Assembly: GCA_002336085.1 (NCBI GenBank)
Contig: DDEH01000036.1
Location: forward strand, 1 to 9,619
Source: Flavobacteriales bacterium UBA1959
GTDB taxonomy: Bacteria; Bacteroidota; Bacteroidia; Flavobacteriales_D; Sanyastnellaceae
DNA length: 9,619 nucleotides
Direction: 5' to 3'
Shown here: in pieces, positions 1-8,087 of the stretch
Layout of the letters: each line of letters opens with the position of its first letter
Position numbering within the stretch: position 1 is the first letter of the stretch
Made by a program: the position numbers and the translations under genes
The notes under the pieces: generated by a model
What the model saw: only the letters and a program-made list of their open reading frames with translations
Database searches by the model: none
What the model was told of the DNA's origin: nothing

Positions 1-2693
1 TTCCATCACCGTCCACGGGCATTTATCACTTGAGTGTTGCACCCGCAGAATGGCCACAAGCAATGCTCTTGCTGAGAGGCAAACGACACGTGCGTGCCGT
101 TCAATTGAACCACATCGTAAGCCGTCGTGAGACGGTGCCCAACGACCCTAATTACGGCCAACAGTGGCACCACGATGAAGGTGGCGACCATGACATTGAC
201 TCGGATCTTGCCTGGGATGTAACCACAGGTGGAACAGCAGCAAATGGAGCCCGCATTGTGGTCGCTGTTCTCGAAGGAGGAGGTTCGAACTACAACCACA
301 CTGACCTCATTGATAATCATTGGACCAACCAAGCCGAAATTCCTGGAAACGGCGTGGATGATGACAACAACGGGTACATTGACGATTTTAATGGCTGGAA
401 TTCAGGAAATAATTCAGACAATATTGCTGGCGGTGGACATGGTACATCGGTCAGTGGAATGATCGGCGCGACGGGCAACAACGGTGTTGGTGGAGCGGGT
501 GTAAATTGGGACGTCGATATCATGCAAATCGATATGGGCAACGGTCTTTCAGAATCGAATGTCATCGCTGCCTATGAGTACCCGAAGGTTATGCGCGACA
601 TCTACAATGAAAGTGCCGGAGTGGAGGGGGCATTTGTGGTGGCGACCAATGCTTCTTGGGGCATCGATCAGGCCAATCCCGCAAATTATCCAATTTGGTG
701 TGCTTACTATGATGATCTCGGAGAGTCTGGAATCTTGAACTGTGGAGCTACAACGAATTCGGCACTGAATGTGGATGCTGTGGGTGACATGCCCACGGCA
801 TGCAGCTCCGATTATATGGTTTCTGTGACCGCAACAAATGACAATGATGTGCGAACGTTTAGCGGATATGGTCTTACCACCATTGATTTGGGAGCCCCGG
901 GGGACCAAGTGTATCTGCCGAGTGGAGGCAGCGGCTATGGCAATGCAAGCGGAACATCCTTTGCAAGCCCTTGCGTAGCCGGTGCCATTGGCCTGGTTTA
1001 TAGTGTCCCGTGTCCTGATTTGGCCGAATTGTCTCATTCAAATCCACAAGCGGCTGCCGATATGGTTTTGGGGTACATCTACCAAGGCGTTGATTTGGTT
1101 CCCAATCTTTTGACGGAGGTGGTAACAGGTGGCCGCCTCAATGTGGCCAACTCGGTCAACCTTGCAGTGCAAGCCTGCGGACCTATCGCCTGCGACTTAA
1201 TCGGTTTCAGCGCGGAAACATCATGCGAATACAATGCTGAAACTGATTCGGTGGAGGCGCTCGTTGCCTTGGATGTTGAGTTTTCTAACTTTCTATGCCA
1301 AGCTCAGACTTTGTGTTTTCGAGATACTCTGGATACCGATTGGACGTGTGGACTTGTAGAGGATTTTGGAATTCAGATCCAAAATGGCACGACAGCCATG
1401 TTCGCGGGACTTGAGTCTAGTGTCACCTACCAGATGTATTTCGTCACGGACACCTTGGTCAGCGATACCCTGCTGTTTACCATGCCCGACTGCTCATCTG
1501 AAGTCCCCGGATGCACTGATTTGTCGGCTTTGAACTTCGATGAGCTTGCCACCATTGATAATGGATCATGTGAATATCCTTGCGAAGACTTGGTGTTTAC
1601 GGTGACCGCCGACTGCTGGCCGGAGGAAATTGGCTGGAGCATTGTGGATGCTGCGGGCAACGAGGTGGCAGGGGTGACGCCAGGAACTTTTGAAGAGGAT
1701 GGAGTAGAGGTCATATGGGAGGGATGTGTGCCGCATGGTTGCCACGTGCTCACTTTGACGGATACTTACGGCGATGGGGTGTTTGGTAGTCAATGGCCAG
1801 GATGTGAATTGGATGGCAACTACGTTTTGGAAACTGCTGCAGGCGACGAAATCATCGCCATGGGCGATCCGGATTTTGGCGATGGTATCGACCACGCTTT
1901 CTGCGTCCCGGTGATCCCGGGGTGTACATTGATGACAGCGTGTAATTATGATGCTGAGGCCAATGCGAACGACGGAAGCTGTTTCAGCCTGGGGGATGAA
2001 TGTGACGATGAGAACATAGAAACGGTCTTGGATGCGATTGGAGAGGACTGCTTGTGCGCCGGAGTTGCGGCGGTTGAAGGATGCACAGACCAAGCAGCTT
2101 GCAATTTCTCAGCCGAGTCCAATGTGGATGATGAATCTTGCTTCTACGTCGCTGAAGGGGCAATCTCAGGTCCGATGAACCCGACAGCCGGAACAACATC
2201 AACGTATTCTTACAATGGTGCGGCCGCTAATTACTATCAGTGGATGGCGACCAATGGCACAATCGTTGGCGAATCAGCAGGAGTTGGACTACTAGAAATC
2301 CAAGTGGAATGGGATTTGTCTGCAGGCGGTCAAAATTCTTCGGTTCAGGTAGAAGAGGTTGAGCCCTCCATCGAATGCACTGGATCCGTCACTTTAGACC
2401 TCGATTTACTGGTGAATGGTATCAGTGAATTGCAGGCTGCGGGCTTGCAACTGTATCCCAATCCAGCAAGCGACAACCTCCGCATCGATGGGCTGATAAG
2501 TTGGTCAGAGCAAGGAGTTGTGCAATGCATTAACGTCCTCGGTCAAACTGTTATTGAACGGCGTTTTCAGTCGCTTGAGTACTTCGTTCTGCCCGTGACA
2601 GAATTGCCAGCAGGAGTTTTTACAGTTCGTTTAATTGATGCATCGGAGCAAGGCCTTGAATCCATTCAGACCTCCGTAATCATTCAACGATAA
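1..2693 (+). CDS. Secreted S8 (subtilisin-like) serine peptidase with cysteine modules and T9SS C-terminal sorting domain; 5' end outside window
   Basis: The frame is open to the left edge (from base 3: PSPSTGIYHLSVAPAEW), so the TTG at 30 is not the real start and the signal peptide is missing. Numbering from the TTG as residue 1: residues 1-55 look like the end of a propeptide leading to PNDPNYGQQWH; the peptidase domain spans about 60-330. Visible motifs are HGTSVSG (His137), NASWG (about 207), GATTN (Asn243, probable oxyanion residue) and GTSFASP (Ser310). The position of the catalytic Asp (family VIDTG) reads VLEGG, so it is Glu82. Three 21-residue GCTD...GSC-type modules follow at 494-514, 631-651 and 684-704 (the third ends ESC). 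Between the first two lies a region with the LTDTYGDG motif. From 808 (LYPNPASD) to the end is a type A T9SS sorting domain, predicting export through the outer membrane and surface anchoring or release. The substrate is unknown. The fold assignment is secure; activity is uncertain because of Glu82. Confidence 0.95.
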   Translation, partial: PSPSTGIYHLSVAPAEWPQAMLLLRGKRHVRAVQLNHIVSRRETVPNDPNYGQQWHHDEGGDHDIDSDLAWDVTTGGTAANGARIVVAVLEGGGSNYNHTDLIDNHWTNQAEIPGNGVDDDNNGYIDDFNGWNSGNNSDNIAGGGHGTSVSGMIGATGNNGVGGAGVNWDVDIMQIDMGNGLSESNVIAAYEYPKVMRDIYNESAGVEGAFVVATNASWGIDQANPANYPIWCAYYDDLGESGILNCGATTNSALNVDAVGDMPTACSSDYMVSVTATNDNDVRTFSGYGLTTIDLGAPGDQVYLPSGGSGYGNASGTSFASPCVAGAIGLVYSVPCPDLAELSHSNPQAAADMVLGYIYQGVDLVPNLLTEVVTGGRLNVANSVNLAVQACGPIACDLIGFSAETSCEYNAETDSVEALVALDVEFSNFLCQAQTLCFRDTLDTDWTCGLVEDFGIQIQNGTTAMFAGLESSVTYQMYFVTDTLVSDTLLFTMPDCSSEVPGCTDLSALNFDELATIDNGSCEYPCEDLVFTVTADCWPEEIGWSIVDAAGNEVAGVTPGTFEEDGVEVIWEGCVPHGCHVLTLTDTYGDGVFGSQWPGCELDGNYVLETAAGDEIIAMGDPDFGDGIDHAFCVPVIPGCTLMTACNYDAEANANDGSCFSLGDECDDENIETVLDAIGEDCLCAGVAAVEGCTDQAACNFSAESNVDDESCFYVAEGAISGPMNPTAGTTSTYSYNGAAANYYQWMATNGTIVGESAGVGLLEIQVEWDLSAGGQNSSVQVEEVEPSIECTGSVTLDLDLLVNGISELQAAGLQLYPNPASDNLRIDGLISWSEQGVVQCINVLGQTVIERRFQSLEYFVLPVTELPAGVFTVRLIDASEQGLESIQTSVIIQR

Positions 2694-3566
2694 TCAACCG
2701 TTGATCTGAATCCAAAAAGAACCTCCGTGGGGCTCGACCCCGCGGGTGTTCGGATGGTTCCAAATTGACTCAAGTTTTTGGCTCAATTTCGGTTGCTCGC
2801 TGATCCAGAATGCTGGGAAAATCGGCTTGTACCTCTTAGGATTGCTAAGAATGGCCATGGCTAGCATGTACTGTTCTGAATATGCCCGTTCGCACATGTT
2901 TTGCGGGTAGTCCCAAGGCAAATAGATGTCATGGATTTGCACCATGACCCCATCTGCGAGTTTGGGCAGCCATTCCAAGAAGAAAACAGTAGCATCTGAA
3001 TTGGGCAGCACGCGGTGGCTGTTGTCAATGAACAGCATGTCACCTGACTCCAACGAGTTTAAAATGTCTTTCTTCTCCAATGTTTCAAAAGGCTCTCTCA
3101 AAATGACTTGAGAAAGTTGGTCTATTTCCGCACGTGGATAAGGGTCAATGCTCGTGATTTCGGTCAATGGGCTGTACTGAGATTTCGCCGCCGCCGCAAC
3201 AAGGGTTGAATTCCCAGAACCAACTTCAACGTAACGATTTGGCTTGTGGTGTGCAACAAAAGTAAAAAGCGCGGCCATGTCAAGTCCGGGGAGGTACCCA
3301 TTGTTCCATCCTGGCAACAGCGCATTTGGTTCATCGCTGCGTTTTTTAAACTGAACTAAATCCTTTTCAAAGGACAAAATCCTTTCGATTTGCTCCAAGA
3401 AACTAGCTTCACTTGCTCGCAGCAATTGATTGATTTCTGTCAATCCGAGGTCCCTCTCCGATTGAAATCGTGGGCGAAAGTCCACCGGATAATCCAAATG
3501 AATACTTTGCCATTTTGATGAGAGGAATCGCTTCCAACTTCTAATTTTATCCACCATAAAACTCAT
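2694..3566 (-). CDS. Class I SAM-dependent methyltransferase (Methyltransf_24-like), substrate unknown
   Basis: 290 residues, soluble, with no signal peptide. A Rossmann-type methyltransferase core is visible: glycine motif I YVEVGSGNST (112-121), acidic end of strand 2 in TSIDPYPR (Asp141), GDMLFIDNSH (Asp181) and IHDIYLPWDYP (His212-Asp213), a layout seen in Methyltransf_24-type enzymes. Residues 1-100 are an extra charged, largely helical N-terminal region before the core. The enzyme would transfer a methyl group from S-adenosylmethionine; nothing in the sequence shows the acceptor. It is last in a four-gene minus-strand operon, 7 bases after the plsC-like gene. An in-frame TGA at 3600-3602 limits the start to Met1 (3566) or Met4 (3557). 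I chose Met1 because AAGAAAG lies just upstream. The stop abuts the stop of the converging S8 gene with no spacer. Confidence 0.85.
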   Translation of the reverse strand: MSFMVDKIRSWKRFLSSKWQSIHLDYPVDFRPRFQSERDLGLTEINQLLRASEASFLEQIERILSFEKDLVQFKKRSDEPNALLPGWNNGYLPGLDMAALFTFVAHHKPNRYVEVGSGNSTLVAAAAKSQYSPLTEITSIDPYPRAEIDQLSQVILREPFETLEKKDILNSLESGDMLFIDNSHRVLPNSDATVFFLEWLPKLADGVMVQIHDIYLPWDYPQNMCERAYSEQYMLAMAILSNPKRYKPIFPAFWISEQPKLSQKLESIWNHPNTRGVEPHGGSFWIQING

Positions 3567-3573
3567 GACTTTC

Positions 3574-4314
3574 TTAGCTGTCCCATTCTTTGCGCAGTTT
3601 CATCACTTCTTTTTCTGTCCACTCGCGAGCGCTTTTCAATAAGGCCGCGCCATCGTCCCCACTCAGTGTTTCTCCAATGCTCAATTTGATATCTATGTGC
3701 CTCTTTCCAAAATGCTTCCAAGCGTGAGGAATGAACTTTGATTGCCCTACCCAAGCTATGTTTGGATCTTTGTATTCCAAGGCTATTGGTGTAATTGGAA
3801 ATCCGCCTTCCGCACTGATGTAAAACATACCGGGCCTGTATTCTAGTATATCGGGGCCGATGTGTGTTGTTCCTTCAGGAAAAATTATAATGCCGAGACC
3901 GTTTTGGAGCCTTGTTTTCACTGTCTCTCGCGTGTTTTTTCTACTTGCTGGGTCTTTTCGGTCTACCCATATAGTGCCCAATAAAGAGGCACCCCAGCCG
4001 ATAATAGGCCAATTCTTGCTTTCGCTGCGCGCTACGAATACGATGGGGTGTTTTGCGGGCACGAGCACGGCGTCAACATAGCTTCGGTGATTGCCCATGT
4101 AAATACTGGGTTTCTCTGGCAGTTCGCCTTGAACCTCCACGCGTATTCCCATCAGGCGGTAAACATTGCGAATATAATGAAGCAGAACGCCATGCAGCCG
4201 ATTCAAATCGTTCCCCCAGACCAGATGCAGACCCATCAATGCAATGACGTAGCAAAATGACATCAAGAGGAAGCCAGGAATTCGGATGCAGGATCGGATG
4301 AATCGAAAAACCAT
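3574..4314 (-). CDS. plsC: 1-acyl-sn-glycerol-3-phosphate acyltransferase (PlsC/LPLAT family)
   Basis: 246 residues, the normal length for PlsC. The enzyme moves an acyl chain to lysophosphatidic acid to give phosphatidic acid, a step of phospholipid synthesis at the inner membrane. The four LPLAT blocks are all present: NHRSYVD (H-X4-D catalytic pair His76 and Asp81), WVDRKDPASR (116-125), FPEGTTH (145-151, phosphate-binding Glu147) and ITPIALEY (174-181). A hydrophobic segment at about 12-33 would anchor the protein to the membrane. It lies 31 bases after the pseudouridine synthase and 7 bases before the methyltransferase, so it is probably co-transcribed with both. No clear Shine-Dalgarno sequence is seen before the ATG. 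Acyl donor (acyl-ACP or acyl-CoA) and exact acceptor cannot be read from the sequence; another lysophospholipid or an ornithine-lipid acyltransferase remains possible. Confidence 0.93.
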   Translation of the reverse strand: MVFRFIRSCIRIPGFLLMSFCYVIALMGLHLVWGNDLNRLHGVLLHYIRNVYRLMGIRVEVQGELPEKPSIYMGNHRSYVDAVLVPAKHPIVFVARSESKNWPIIGWGASLLGTIWVDRKDPASRKNTRETVKTRLQNGLGIIIFPEGTTHIGPDILEYRPGMFYISAEGGFPITPIALEYKDPNIAWVGQSKFIPHAWKHFGKRHIDIKLSIGETLSGDDGAALLKSAREWTEKEVMKLRKEWDS

Positions 4315-4345
4315 AAGTCTTGTGTGGAACCTTAAAGATTCAAAT

Positions 4346-5005
4346 TTATTCCGACGAAGATAGGGGCAGGATGCGTTGGTTAAGCACTTTGTGGACCCAT
4401 GGAATTGTCTTGAACTTCTTTGAAGGCAAGGAGTTTATTTCCACGGCTTCTCCGGTTAAAGGATGTGAGAATGCAAGTTCGTGCGCGCACAGGAAAAGAC
4501 CGCGACCTGTATAGATGCCCTGAGCGTTGGGGTATTTATCATCTCCAACTACGTTATGGCCAACGGCCTGCAAATGCCGTCTGATTTGGTGTGTGCGGCC
4601 GGTGTGTGTCTGGATCACGGCAGCTGTAAGTGCTGAGGATTGAGCCAGGGTACCAAAAGCTTTGGGGTATATAGTGGTGGCGGAAGGCTTTCCCTCAATT
4701 GGGAGGTTAATGCTTATCCGTCCTGAAAGGGTACCATGGCAGATAGCCCAATAGAGCTTGTGAACTTCCCCAAAATGAAACAACTCATTTACGGCTCGGA
4801 TGGCGTGTGCCGTTTTTCCAAAAACAACCCAGCCTGCGGTTGCAAAGTCCAAGCGATGACAGGGTTCTATGTGCTTCAAACCTGTCATTTTTCTGACAAA
4901 TAGACGCAAGGTTTTCCGTGAGTTACCTGAAGTAAGGAGCCCATGTGACTTCCACACCACGAGTATATGTTCATCCTCATATCCGATGTGAATCAAAGGA
5001 TTCAT
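4346..5005 (-). CDS. RluA-family RNA pseudouridine synthase
   Basis: 219 residues. It converts specific uridines in rRNA or tRNA to pseudouridine. The catalytic motif is CHRLDFATAG, with the nucleophile Asp53 in the family HRLDxxTSG context. KLYWAICHG (83-91) and HTGRTHQIRRHL (134-145) are the other conserved RluA blocks. There is no N-terminal S4 domain, as in RluA/TruC-type short members. The motif that usually reads NKPxGL is WKSHGLLT here, a mild divergence. An in-frame TAG sits two codons before the ATG, which fixes the start. It begins 13 bases after the prolyl oligopeptidase stop, so translation is likely coupled within the operon. The target position (23S rRNA or tRNA) cannot be decided from sequence. 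Confidence 0.92.
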   Translation of the reverse strand: MNPLIHIGYEDEHILVVWKSHGLLTSGNSRKTLRLFVRKMTGLKHIEPCHRLDFATAGWVVFGKTAHAIRAVNELFHFGEVHKLYWAICHGTLSGRISINLPIEGKPSATTIYPKAFGTLAQSSALTAAVIQTHTGRTHQIRRHLQAVGHNVVGDDKYPNAQGIYTGRGLFLCAHELAFSHPLTGEAVEINSLPSKKFKTIPWVHKVLNQRILPLSSSE

Positions 5006-5018
5006 AGTCTATAAATGA

Positions 5019-7172
5019 TCAAGGCTTAAGTCCCATCTCATGAAACATAAAGGCCCATTTGTCAGCCTGTTCATCCAATATTTTTGAAGTGGGTTTGCCT
5101 GCGCCATGGCCTGCGTTTTTTTCGATACGAATGAGGGCAGGACGGGTTCCAGCCTGACACGCTTGCAATCGAGCTGCAAATTTGAAGCTGTGCGCGGGTA
5201 CAACGCGGTCGTCATGATCTGCTGTTGTTACCATGGTCGCTGGATAGGCTGTTCCCGGTGCCAAGTTGTGGTAAGGAGAATACCCCGCTAAATTCAGGAA
5301 ATCTGCTTTGGAGCTGTCTGCACATCCATACTCTGGAATCCATCCCCAACCGATGGTAAACTGATGGTAGCGTAGCATGTCCATTACACCGACTGCAGGA
5401 AATGCAACGGCCGCCAATTCAGGCCGTTGGGTCATGGTAGCTCCTACGAGCAATCCACCATTGGATCCCCCTGCAATCGCCAATCGTTTGGAATTGGTGT
5501 ACCCCTCGTCAAAAAGATACTCTCCGGCCGCAATAAAGTCGTCAAATACATTTTGTTTTTTTAGTAACATTCCTGCTTCGTGCCATTCTTCACCGAATTC
5601 ACCGCCGCCGCGGAGATTGGGCATTGCATAGACACCGTCATTTTCCAAAAGCAGAAGAAGAGACGGACTAAAGCTTGGAGTTAAACTGATATTAAAGCCG
5701 CCATAGGCATAGAGATAGGTTGGGCGATTGCCATCGAGTTCCAATCCTTTTTTGTGCACGATGAACATGGGGACAGAGGAGCCATCCTTGGACGTATACC
5801 AGACTTGTTTGGATTCAAACTGTTCTGGATTAAAATCTACCTCTGGCGCAACGAACAAAGTGCTTTTGTCTGTGGCCAAGTCATATCGGTAGATGGAAGT
5901 GGGGTAGGTAAAAGAGGTGAACGCATAGAACGTTTCAGTGGCATCTGCTTTGCCTCCAAATCCACCTGTGCTTCCGGCAGCATTTGGAAGGCCGATTTCG
6001 CGCGGGTTTTGTCCGTCCATATCCATCCGAACTACGGCATTGCAGGCATTTTGGAGGTAGGTCGCAAACAATTGGTCACCAGTTGAATTTACTCCTTCAA
6101 GCAGGTGCTCCGACTCCGGAATGATGTCAACCCAATTGGTTACATCGCTGGTTGAAATTCCTACTAGGCGGTACTTCGGAGCATCCGTGTCCGTTACGAC
6201 TAAAAACCTTCCGTTTGAATGCTCTACAAGGGAACTCCGGTGGCTAAATCCACCGATAAGTTCCTGCCACTGGGCATTTGGAGCTTTCAAATCCATGAAG
6301 TGGATGCTGTTGCCATCCGTGCCTGTGGAGGTGCTCAAAATCAAGAACTGCCGATCCTCTGTGGCATAGGCAAAATGGTATCTGTTTGGCTCATCATTGT
6401 TTCGGAATACCAACCGATCTTCTGATTGGTCCGTTCCAATTTCATGGTAGTAAACGCTGTGAAACGTGTTTTCGGCACTGAATTCACTCCCTTCAGGCGC
6501 GGGGTAACGGCTGTAATAAAAGCCGTTTCCGACCCAGCTTGTTCCAGAGAATTTCACCCATTTTAGGACATCTCCATGTGGTTTGCCAGATGCCAAATCA
6601 TAAACGTGAATCTCTTGCCAATCTGAGCCAGCTGCATTTTGAATCACTGCGATGAAATTATCATCTTGTGATGCGCTGCCCAAACTTGCTGTGACCGTGC
6701 CGTCTTCGCTGAGAGTGTTTGGATCTAAAAAAACGTGGTCCTCGCCATCAAGGGTTTCCCGAACGTACCAGACGCTTTGGTTTTGGAGGCCATCGTTTTT
6801 TGCCAAAAAATACCGGTTTCCAATTTTTCTGGGCATTCCAATTTTTTCATAATTGTAAATGGACTCGAATCGGTCGCGAAGCGGTCCTCTCCACGGATTG
6901 GACTCAAGATGTTTTTGCGTGAATTCTATTTGCGCATCCACCCAGGCCTCTGTTTCTTCAGAACGATCATCCTCAAGCCAGCGATAAGGATCAACGACCT
7001 CTGTATCCCACAGGGTATCTACGATGGATTCGACCCGAGAACTGGGATAATGGAATGGATTCTTGGATTCCATGGACTGATTGTTGTTAGTGCAACCTCC
7101 GAGCAGGGGCATCAGGATGCAGATGGGGGCCAGGTGGGAGAGGGAAAAGGGCAAGTGTCGGAGCTTTTTCAT
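5019..7172 (-). CDS. Prolyl oligopeptidase family (S9A) serine peptidase, predicted lipoprotein
   Basis: 717 residues, close to the typical 700-720 for S9A. It cleaves short peptides after proline. The N-terminus has a basic-hydrophobic signal ending in a lipobox, LLGGC (Cys27), so it should be lipidated and held in the periplasm or outer membrane rather than be cytosolic. Residues about 38-100 and the last ~240 form the alpha/beta-hydrolase; the middle is the beta-propeller. Family signatures include DPYRWLED near 60, YGGFNISLTPSFSP, NLRGGGEFGEEWH, and the triad Ser570 (AGGSNGGLL), Asp654 (DHDDRVVP) and His689 (NAGHGAGKP), all intact. An in-frame TGA two codons upstream fixes the ATG. It is the first gene of the minus-strand operon and diverges from the AIM24-like gene across a 67-base gap with a candidate promoter. 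A role in scavenging peptide nitrogen is inferred. Confidence 0.96.
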   Translation of the reverse strand: MKKLRHLPFSLSHLAPICILMPLLGGCTNNNQSMESKNPFHYPSSRVESIVDTLWDTEVVDPYRWLEDDRSEETEAWVDAQIEFTQKHLESNPWRGPLRDRFESIYNYEKIGMPRKIGNRYFLAKNDGLQNQSVWYVRETLDGEDHVFLDPNTLSEDGTVTASLGSASQDDNFIAVIQNAAGSDWQEIHVYDLASGKPHGDVLKWVKFSGTSWVGNGFYYSRYPAPEGSEFSAENTFHSVYYHEIGTDQSEDRLVFRNNDEPNRYHFAYATEDRQFLILSTSTGTDGNSIHFMDLKAPNAQWQELIGGFSHRSSLVEHSNGRFLVVTDTDAPKYRLVGISTSDVTNWVDIIPESEHLLEGVNSTGDQLFATYLQNACNAVVRMDMDGQNPREIGLPNAAGSTGGFGGKADATETFYAFTSFTYPTSIYRYDLATDKSTLFVAPEVDFNPEQFESKQVWYTSKDGSSVPMFIVHKKGLELDGNRPTYLYAYGGFNISLTPSFSPSLLLLLENDGVYAMPNLRGGGEFGEEWHEAGMLLKKQNVFDDFIAAGEYLFDEGYTNSKRLAIAGGSNGGLLVGATMTQRPELAAVAFPAVGVMDMLRYHQFTIGWGWIPEYGCADSSKADFLNLAGYSPYHNLAPGTAYPATMVTTADHDDRVVPAHSFKFAARLQACQAGTRPALIRIEKNAGHGAGKPTSKILDEQADKWAFMFHEMGLKP

Positions 7173-7193
7173 ACTTCATCAATTAACTTGGCT

Positions 7194-7201
7194 CAAAAGT
7201 A
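7194..7201 (-). promoter_or_regulatory. Candidate Bacteroidota -7 promoter element for the prolyl oligopeptidase operon
   Basis: On the minus strand these bases read TACTTTTG, a full match to the Bacteroidota housekeeping -7 consensus TAnnTTTG. It lies 21 bases before the prolyl oligopeptidase ATG, which would give a leader of roughly 15 bases. No good TTTG -33 element is seen at the usual spacing, so this is a candidate only. The 67-base divergent gap must also hold the promoter of the AIM24-like gene; the nearest plus-strand match is TAACTTGG at 7184-7191, with one mismatch. Confidence 0.4.
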
Positions 7202-7239
7202 CCGAAAGACCAGCATTTTTGGTTTGAAAAGGAAAAGCA

Positions 7240-8034
7240 ATGAAAAGCCACGAAATAGATTTTCATATTCACGGGGATGATCTCCAAACTGTTGAGGTTG
7301 AATTGGATCCACAAGAAACTGTTATTGCAGAGGCGGGAGCTATGAACTGGATGGAATCGGGCATTCAATTTGAAGCCAAAATGGGGGATGGATCACAAGT
7401 GAATTCAGGATTCATGAGTGCCCTCTTCGGTGCGGGAAAGCGAATGCTCACTGGCGAATCAATTTTCATGACACATTTCACGAATCATGATGCTTTGAAA
7501 CGCAAGGTAGCTTTTGCCTCTCCTTATCCCGGAAAGATTATGCCTGTGGATTTAGCCGCGGCAGGTGGCGAGGTGATTTGCCAGAAGGATGCTTTTTTGT
7601 GTGCCGCGAAAGGAACAGAAGTGAGCATTGCGATCAACAAACGGATTGGTTCTGGTTTCTTTGGCGGTGAGGGTTTCATTCTCCAGCGCCTGCGTGGAGA
7701 CGGAATGGCTTTTTTGCATGCGGGTGGAACGGTTGTTGAGAAGAAATTGAATGGCGAAAAACTGCGGGTAGATACGGGTTGTATTGTTGGTTATTCGGGG
7801 CAAATTGAATACAGCGTGGAACAAGCAGGAGGCTTGCGGTCCATGCTTTTTGGTGGCGAAGGGCTATTCTTGGCGACTTTGAGTGGCACCGGCACCGTGT
7901 GGTTGCAAAGTTTACCCTTTAGTCGTTTGGCGGATCGAATCCTTTCCCGTGCCCCCAAAATGGGGGGTGCTAGCAAAGGAGAAGGGTCTGCGTTAGGCAA
8001 AGTCGGCCGCATCCTAGATGGAGATAATTGGTAA
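7240..8034 (+). CDS. AIM24 / TIGR00266 family protein (DUF124-type beta-sandwich)
   Basis: 264 residues, soluble, no signal peptide or membrane segment. The sequence follows the TIGR00266/AIM24 family: VELDPQETVIAEAGAMNWM near the N-terminus, GFFGGEGFILQRLRG in the middle, and GGEGLFLATLSGTGTVWLQ with LPFSRLADRI near the C-terminus. The internal GGEGFIL/GGEGLFL echo reflects the repeated beta-sandwich halves of the fold. Bacterial members have no established biochemical function; the yeast namesake is a mitochondrial inner-membrane protein. An in-frame TGA at 7225-7227 and an AAGGA six bases before the ATG support this start, one of the few clear Shine-Dalgarno sites in the window. The C-terminal 25 residues are Gly/Ser/Lys rich and probably flexible. 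It may be transcribed alone or with the RRM gene 115 bases downstream. Confidence 0.9.
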   Translation: MKSHEIDFHIHGDDLQTVEVELDPQETVIAEAGAMNWMESGIQFEAKMGDGSQVNSGFMSALFGAGKRMLTGESIFMTHFTNHDALKRKVAFASPYPGKIMPVDLAAAGGEVICQKDAFLCAAKGTEVSIAINKRIGSGFFGGEGFILQRLRGDGMAFLHAGGTVVEKKLNGEKLRVDTGCIVGYSGQIEYSVEQAGGLRSMLFGGEGLFLATLSGTGTVWLQSLPFSRLADRILSRAPKMGGASKGEGSALGKVGRILDGDNW

Positions 8035-8087
8035 GTTCATTGCACCTATGCTCGAATTTCATTATTTTCGTCATGCAATTGGAGGCC

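Noticed and set aside
30..32. TTG as the start codon of the S8 peptidase gene
   Set aside because: The frame stays open to the left edge and reads on into plausible propeptide sequence; the gene is cut by the window, not started here.
549..1037. Minus-strand open frame of 162 codons
   Set aside because: Antisense to the S8 catalytic domain, with no signal peptide, motif or start signal.
1566..2093. Minus-strand open frame of 175 codons
   Set aside because: Shadow of the GCTD-module region of the S8 gene; no independent support.
1509..2141. Tandem DNA repeat or CRISPR-like array in the GCTD region
   Set aside because: The similarity is at protein level only; DNA copies differ and spacing is irregular and in frame.
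6735..7280. Plus-strand open frame of 181 codons overlapping the prolyl oligopeptidase and AIM24-like starts
   Set aside because: It is antisense to a well-supported catalytic gene, its protein shows no recognisable motif, and it runs out of frame through the AIM24-like start.
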